DNA of 7,789 nucleotides from Candidatus Jacksonbacteria bacterium (lineage in GTDB: Bacteria; Patescibacteriota; Patescibacteriia; UBA9629; GWA2-43-13). The stretch is taken from the NCBI GenBank assembly GCA_018698735.1, contig JABIPD010000051.1:1-7789 (forward strand), given 5' to 3'. The notes below the pieces were generated by a model. That model did no database searches. It worked only from the letters and a program-made list of their open reading frames with translations, and was not told where the DNA came from. The stretch's first letter is position 1. Each line of letters starts with the position of its first letter. The position numbers and the translations under genes are program-made. Below are positions 5,392 to 7,789 of this stretch, piece by piece.

Positions 5392-5784
5392 CTACGTCTT
5401 TTCTGCTGCGTTTCTTCGACCAGATCCCATGGTGTTTCGTTTATTACCACGAACCGTTCTGTTATTGGTCTTTGTTCGCTGGCCTCTCGCTGGCAATCTA
5501 CGCGCATGTCTGGTTCCTCTATAACTACCCGTATCTTTTAACCGTTTTATACTGCCACCAATTTCTCGGCGCAAATCTCCTTCTACGGTAAATTCTTTTT
5601 CTATTTCTTCTCGAAGTTTCTGTTCGTCTTCTAAGGTTAAATCTTTACAGCGGATATTTGAATCGACGCCAGTTTTATCTAAAATTTTCTGGGCATTAGA
5701 AAGCCCAATTCCGTAAATATCGGTTAATCCGATTTCTATTCGTTTGTTGTTTGGAAGATTCACTCCTGAAATTCGTGCTGCCAT
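5392..5784 (-). CDS. rpsM: 30S ribosomal protein S13 (uS13)
   Basis: Small-subunit head protein that contacts the large subunit and P-site tRNA. Family blocks are clear: ARISGVNLPNNKRIEIGLTDIYGIG (residues 3-27, including the helix-two-turn-helix start), FTVEGDLRREIGGSIKRL (65-82), SYRGTRHARRLPARGQRTKTNNRTVRG (87-113). The length of 130 aa is slightly above the usual 118-125. The ATG has no SD; it is preceded by AT-rich sequence and lies 18 nt after a candidate mini-ORF. Both spacers flanking this gene are about 110 nt, unusually long for this cluster, and share a repeated element. Confidence 0.97.
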   Translation of the reverse strand: MAARISGVNLPNNKRIEIGLTDIYGIGLSNAQKILDKTGVDSNIRCKDLTLEDEQKLREEIEKEFTVEGDLRREIGGSIKRLKDTGSYRGTRHARRLPARGQRTKTNNRTVRGNKRNTMGSGRRNAAEKT

Positions 5785-5802
5785 ATAGTTTGATATATGT
5801 AA

Positions 5803-5835
5803 TTATGCCGTTTTGTATGAGGCTTTCATCGTCAT
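5803..5835 (-). CDS. Candidate mini-ORF of 10 codons upstream of rpsM
   Basis: Reads MTMKASYKTA and starts 3 nt after the preceding mini-ORF's stop. No SD is seen. Its KAS-K pattern resembles the start of the upstream rpmJ product (MKVKASVKK), which may be chance or a remnant of a duplication. Coding is unproven. Confidence 0.18.
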   Translation of the reverse strand: MTMKASYKTA

Positions 5836-5838
5836 TTG

Positions 5839-5883
5839 TTATTGTCTTTGCCCGATGCAGGTCATGGTTATCGTTATAGTCAT
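5839..5883 (-). CDS. Candidate mini-ORF of 14 codons just downstream of rpmJ
   Basis: Reads MTITITMTCIGQRQ, starting 10 nt past the rpmJ stop inside spacer element copy B. The first eight residues match the mini-ORF at 5336-5383 except Ile for Met at position 5. No convincing SD precedes it. It may be a by-product of the repeat. Confidence 0.25.
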   Translation of the reverse strand: MTITITMTCIGQRQ

Positions 5884-5887
5884 CGTA
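5861..5887. repeat. Shared spacer element, copy B (after rpmJ stop)
   Basis: Second copy of the 27-nt element found at 5361-5387, with 25 of 27 positions identical. It begins 6 nt past the rpmJ stop, nearly the same placement as copy A after rpsM. Confidence 0.85.
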
Positions 5888-5893
5888 GATTCT

Positions 5894-6007
5894 CTAGCCC
5901 TGCCGTTGTTTATGTCGTGGATTCTGACAAATAATAAATACTCGTCCTTTTCGACGAATAACTTTACATTCATTACATCGCTTTTTTACTGATGCCTTTA
6001 CTTTCAT
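5894..6007 (-). CDS. rpmJ: 50S ribosomal protein L36 (bL36), zinc-binding form
   Basis: A 37-aa protein, MKVKASVKKRCNECKVIRRK and onwards, ending CQNPRHKQRQG and TAG. The zinc-ribbon ligands are all present: Cys11, Cys14, Cys27 and His32 (CxxC, then CxxxxH), so this is the C+ form, which binds one zinc ion. The protein sits on 23S rRNA near the A-site tRNA corridor of the large subunit. Length and basic composition are normal. The ATG is preceded by AAAGG at 5 nt, a weak SD. Its place between infA and rpsM is the standard bacterial order. It is easily overlooked because it is short. Confidence 0.97.
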   Translation of the reverse strand: MKVKASVKKRCNECKVIRRKGRVFIICQNPRHKQRQG

Positions 6008-6017
6008 ATTTGCCTTT

Positions 6018-6055
6018 AAAAAACAAAAAATCCGATCTTAAAACACCCTATCGAA
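6018..6055 (-). terminator. Possible attenuating terminator between infA and rpmJ
   Basis: In minus-strand RNA, UUCGAU (6050-6055) and AUCGGA (6031-6036) form a 6-bp stem with one G-U pair and a 13-nt loop. It is followed directly by TTTTTTGTTTTTT (6018-6030). The hairpin is weak but the T tract is long, so partial termination after infA is conceivable. The downstream genes have no other visible promoter, so it cannot be fully effective. Confidence 0.3.
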
Positions 6056-6060
6056 TATGG

Positions 6061-6345
6061 TTAATATCGGTACGTCACCCTTCCCTTGGAAAGGTCGTAC
6101 GGCGACATTTCGATTTTAACCTTATCTCCTGCAGTAATGCGAATTTTATACATTCTCATTTTACCTGCAAGATGAGCTAAAATCTCATGACCATTCTCGA
6201 GCTCTACCCGAAAGGTTCCAGCTGGTAACAGCTCTTCTACAGTGCCGGTTACCTCTATAAACCCTTTTTTATTGACCTGAAAGCCCTCTTCTGGCTGAGG
6301 TCGTGGAGCGTGACTCGAATTTTGTGGTGTTTGTGCCTTTGCCAT
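6061..6345 (-). CDS. infA: Translation initiation factor IF-1 with short N-terminal extension
   Basis: IF-1 is a single OB-fold that binds the 30S A site during initiation. The core from residue 28 reads GFIEVTGTVEELLPAGTFRV, followed by ELENGHEILAHLAGKMRMYKIRI (48-70), GDKVKIEMSPYDLSKGRVTYRY (73-94), all matching the family. About 22 extra residues rich in Pro, Gln and Ser precede it, making 94 aa against about 72. No Met lies between residue 1 and GKMRM, so the ATG at 6345 is the only ATG start, though it lacks an SD. It is the first gene of the operon, about 56 nt from the predicted transcription start. The usual upstream map gene is absent. Confidence 0.96.
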   Translation of the reverse strand: MAKAQTPQNSSHAPRPQPEEGFQVNKKGFIEVTGTVEELLPAGTFRVELENGHEILAHLAGKMRMYKIRITAGDKVKIEMSPYDLSKGRVTYRY

Positions 6346-6370
6346 TAAAACTGCAATTAATCATCTCAAG

Positions 6371-6390
6371 TTTGCCTTTCTTTAGGCAAA
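6371..6390 (-). promoter_or_regulatory. Hairpin in the infA leader
   Basis: TTTGCCT and AGGCAAA form a perfect 7-bp stem with a 6-nt loop in the predicted 56-nt leader, ending 25 nt before the infA ATG. No T tract follows, so it is not a terminator. It might stabilise the leader or be a binding site for a regulator; nothing identifies the ligand. Confidence 0.35.
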
Positions 6391-6407
6391 ATCTTTTGAC
6401 GAGGCTA

Positions 6408-6436
6408 AGTATAGCGAAAAACATTTTTTGAGTCAA
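6408..6436 (-). promoter_or_regulatory. Consensus sigma70-type promoter of the ribosomal operon
   Basis: On the minus strand TTGACT (6431-6436) is separated by exactly 17 nt from TATACT (6408-6413). Both hexamers are one base from consensus. Transcription would start near 6401 and give a leader of about 56 nt to infA. It is the only strong promoter seen for the whole infA-rpsI cluster. Near-consensus core elements fit an RNA polymerase without alpha-CTD. Confidence 0.85.
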
Positions 6437-6515
6437 GGGTTAAGGCCATTTAAGCTGTATTAAATCTTCTCAGCCGCTATTAATGTATGAATGCTATCAA
6501 TAATTAAGATAAACG

Positions 6516-6548
6516 AAAAAGGCGCACACTCAGTTCAGAATGCGCACC
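6516..6548 (-). terminator. Intrinsic terminator of the unknown gene at 6594-7304
   Basis: In minus-strand RNA, GGUGCGCAUUC (6538-6548) pairs with GAGUGUGCGCC (6521-6531) in an 11-bp stem with three G-U pairs and a 6-nt loop. Five U follow (6516-6520). It lies 45 nt past the stop and isolates this gene from the operon promoter. Confidence 0.75.
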
Positions 6549-6593
6549 TCTACTCCTTTTCTGTTGGGGTTTCGAATGAACAGTCTTTGCCGG

Positions 6594-7304
6594 TTATATC
6601 TCAGGGTGAGTGTCGTGAATCATCCTGGCATGCCTCACATCGCCCAGCCCTCGTCGAGCTACGACGTAGGCAGGAGGATCACCAGAGTAATCGCCTTCTC
6701 CGAACGGATCCCACAGCGACCATGGTTCTTCCGCGGAGGTTGGGATTTGGGTGGCCTTTGCCTCTTCGGTTCGTCCCAGACTTTGAAGCAGGGAGTGGGG
6801 GTCTACCCCGGAACTGGCATCGGCCCAGCAAAGACAGATTACTTCATGCCCTATAGTCCACAGCCCCTGGTTGTCTAGCGCCATCAAGTCCCATTCTCCG
6901 TGGCCTTGAACCGAAGGACCCCAAGTCTCCATTTGCTCGGGAGTCAACGTCATCGTATCCCGGTGTTCTTGAGGATGTATAAGCCGTAATTCCACGCACG
7001 GCTCAGCCGGAATCTGGCCGCACGCAGGTCTTTCGAACATCCTCTCAACCCGCGAAAGGGTGCAGGCCAGAACTCCCGTCCTCGTCCCCACCATGACCAC
7101 CAGCATTCCCTCGGTCATCTTGTGGGGCCTTATCACCGTAAGCCTCTCAGGCCCACGGCCAGACACGCCTCCAGCTTCTTGGATCTTCGCTTCGAGGACC
7201 TGAAGGTCAACTCGACCCGCATTCATGCCCTGTAAATAGATGTCACCATTGGACCTGAGGAGGGCGTCTACGATTTCGGTCGGGCCCACATACCGCATTG
7301 CCAT
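6594..7304 (-). CDS. Hypothetical protein, 236 aa, GC-rich, probably soluble
   Basis: I do not recognise this protein. The ATG at 7304 follows AAGGAG (7313-7318) by 8 nt, a strong and well-placed SD. The N-terminal 50 residues look helical with a Gly-rich turn (IQEAGGVSGRG); residues 57-85 are hydrophobic beta-like (LTVIRPHKM, GMLVVMVGTRTGVLACTL). The second half is rich in Trp, Asp, Gly and Pro. Cysteines occur singly and as a CxC (ICLCW), with no clear zinc site. No signal peptide or membrane helix is seen. It seems to be a single-gene unit ending in the terminator at 6516-6548. The line 7021-7080 is 36/60 G+C, far above the ribosomal genes. Its origin may be transfer or lineage-specific fast evolution. 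Confidence 0.75.
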   Translation of the reverse strand: MAMRYVGPTEIVDALLRSNGDIYLQGMNAGRVDLQVLEAKIQEAGGVSGRGPERLTVIRPHKMTEGMLVVMVGTRTGVLACTLSRVERMFERPACGQIPAEPCVELRLIHPQEHRDTMTLTPEQMETWGPSVQGHGEWDLMALDNQGLWTIGHEVICLCWADASSGVDPHSLLQSLGRTEEAKATQIPTSAEEPWSLWDPFGEGDYSGDPPAYVVARRGLGDVRHARMIHDTHPEI

Positions 7305-7439
7305 TGCTCGATCTCCTTATAGAACAGAAACAACCAAGTTGCTTCAGCTACGAAACTAGAAACATCACGTTCGGAGGTCTTTAGGTCGGACGATTGGTCG
7401 AACGGACAAGGTTACTTGGCTTTTCTAGAGTAATAGCAC

Positions 7440-7457
7440 AATCTCACTGAAGAGATT
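7440..7457 (-). other. Perfect short hairpin between the two right-hand genes
   Basis: AATCTC and GAGATT form a 6-bp stem with a 6-nt loop, 19 nt past the stop of the edge gene. No T tract follows, so it is not a typical intrinsic terminator. The rest of the 172-nt gap (7305-7476) shows only the SD of the next gene and no clear promoter. Confidence 0.3.
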
Positions 7458-7476
7458 ACAGTTTCACTCATTGCTC

Positions 7477-7789
7477 CTAGGCCTTTAAGAGACGGGCTCT
7501 TTCCCCATCTTCCATGAGCCTCCGAACATACCTTGAGTAAAACCCCCGCCTCTTCTTGGCCCCGGTAACCTTCGTCGTGCTGGTGTCCTTCAGCGCAGCC
7601 TCGCGCAGCGCAGCCTCGCGCAGCACAGCCTCGCTCAGCGCAGCCTCGCCAGCCTCCGTCAGCTTGAACGAGTCCGACACAATGTCGGTGAAGCCGTTGC
7701 GGTACGGCACGTCGTCCACAAGCTTCTTGTCCTTGTGCGTCATCAGCACCGCGAAGTTGTAGCACGTGAGGTCGCCGTGCCCGTCGGTG
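7477..7789 (-). CDS. Hypothetical protein, 5' end beyond the right edge, with pentapeptide tandem repeat
   Basis: The frame is open from the right edge to TAG at 7477, giving 103 visible C-terminal residues; a GTG at 7749 is possible but the frame continues upstream, so I treat it as truncated. I do not recognise it. Four tandem pentapeptides, EAALS EAVLR EAALR EAALK (about residues 47-66 of the visible part), should form a charged amphipathic helix. A basic tail (GAKKRRGFYSRYVRRL) follows. Base composition is the highest in the window (40/60 G+C in 7621-7680) and third positions are mostly G or C in the repeat part, though less so near the stop. Another frame over the same stretch (7412-7765) is open too but has a less protein-like composition. 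Confidence 0.6.
   Translation of the reverse strand, partial: TDGHGDLTCYNFAVLMTHKDKKLVDDVPYRNGFTDIVSDSFKLTEAGEAALSEAVLREAALREAALKDTSTTKVTGAKKRRGFYSRYVRRLMEDGERARLLKA
7588..7647. repeat. 15-bp tandem repeat, four copies, inside the edge gene
   Basis: Units 7588-7602, 7603-7617, 7618-7632 and 7633-7647 each encode E-A-A/V-L-x in minus-strand reading (GAG GCT GCG CTG plus a variable codon). The copies are nearly identical at the DNA level, which points to recent slippage or unequal exchange, and the unit length keeps the frame. Confidence 0.9.

Noticed and set aside
5289..5507. A 72-codon minus-strand frame starting inside rpsM and ending with the last mini-ORF
   Set aside because: Most of it is a shifted reading of rpsM without an SD. 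Only the last 14 codons, with AAGGAGG before them, are worth keeping as a candidate.
5336..5883. Amino-acid attenuator leader of the thrL type (Thr/Ile-rich mini-peptides)
   Set aside because: The peptides recall Thr/Ile leader peptides, but no terminator/antiterminator hairpin pair with a T tract follows, and the downstream genes are ribosomal rather than biosynthetic. The repeat explains the codon content.
6491..6878. Plus-strand open frames of 112-121 aa
   Set aside because: They overlap the terminator and the end of the minus-strand gene. They have no SD, and their composition looks like antisense sequence.
7412..7765. Alternative minus-strand frame of 117 aa over the edge gene
   Set aside because: Its product is dominated by Cys, Gly and Arg (ERGCAARGCAARGCAEGH), typical of a shifted frame over a GCG/CTG repeat. 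The chosen frame gives an ordinary helical protein.
1..7789. tRNA or rRNA genes, and recoded UGA
   Set aside because: No cloverleaf with a conserved T-loop and no rRNA motifs were seen on either strand. The genes are read normally with TGG for Trp, and no in-frame TGA interrupts a conserved protein.

Overview
This window looks like part of a small bacterial genome of the Patescibacteria/CPR type, possibly a Parcubacteria-like lineage. The placement is inference from gene content and protein style; I could not run a phylogeny. In support are a truncated uL13 of 117 aa, an RNA polymerase alpha subunit without its C-terminal domain, long low-complexity N-terminal extensions on uS11 and uS9, a tightly packed AT-rich ribosomal cluster whose genes mostly lack Shine-Dalgarno (SD) sequences, and a lineage-style flippase. 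The standard genetic code is used. All supported genes are on the minus strand, so the window reads from right to left.

Right part (about 6590-7789): two GC-rich genes of unknown function. One is cut by the right edge and carries a 15-bp tandem repeat. The other (236 aa) is an apparently self-contained gene with a strong SD and a strong intrinsic terminator. Middle (about 1897-6436): a consensus sigma70-type promoter starts an alpha-operon-like cluster in the order infA, rpmJ, rpsM, rpsK, rpsD, rpoA, rplQ, rplM, rpsI, ending in a hairpin terminator. It supplies IF-1, eight ribosomal proteins and the RNA polymerase alpha subunit. rpmJ (37 aa) is easily missed because it is short. The usual secY-adk-map genes upstream and truA between rplQ and rplM are absent here. 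Left part: another GC-rich unknown gene (231 aa) with its own promoter, SD and terminator, then a compound palindrome, then the 5' part of a polysaccharide (MOP/Wzx-type) flippase that runs off the left edge.

The most unusual part is the pair of roughly 110-nt spacers on either side of rpsM. Both hold a shared 27-nt element (25/27 identical) of period-6 character, starting a few bases after the upstream stop codon. In each spacer this element yields two back-to-back mini-ORFs beginning with Met-Thr/Ile repeats. The last one before rpsK has an AAGGAGG SD and stops 7 nt before the rpsK start, which has no SD of its own. The flippase shows the same layout in miniature: SD, a 3-codon ORF, TAA, 7 nt, then the gene start. 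This could be a reinitiation or translational-coupling arrangement, or a by-product of simple-sequence expansion. Other points of note are a palindrome with compensatory changes at 982-1051, the missing alpha-CTD, and the sharp base-composition and SD contrast between the ribosomal cluster and the unknown genes around it.
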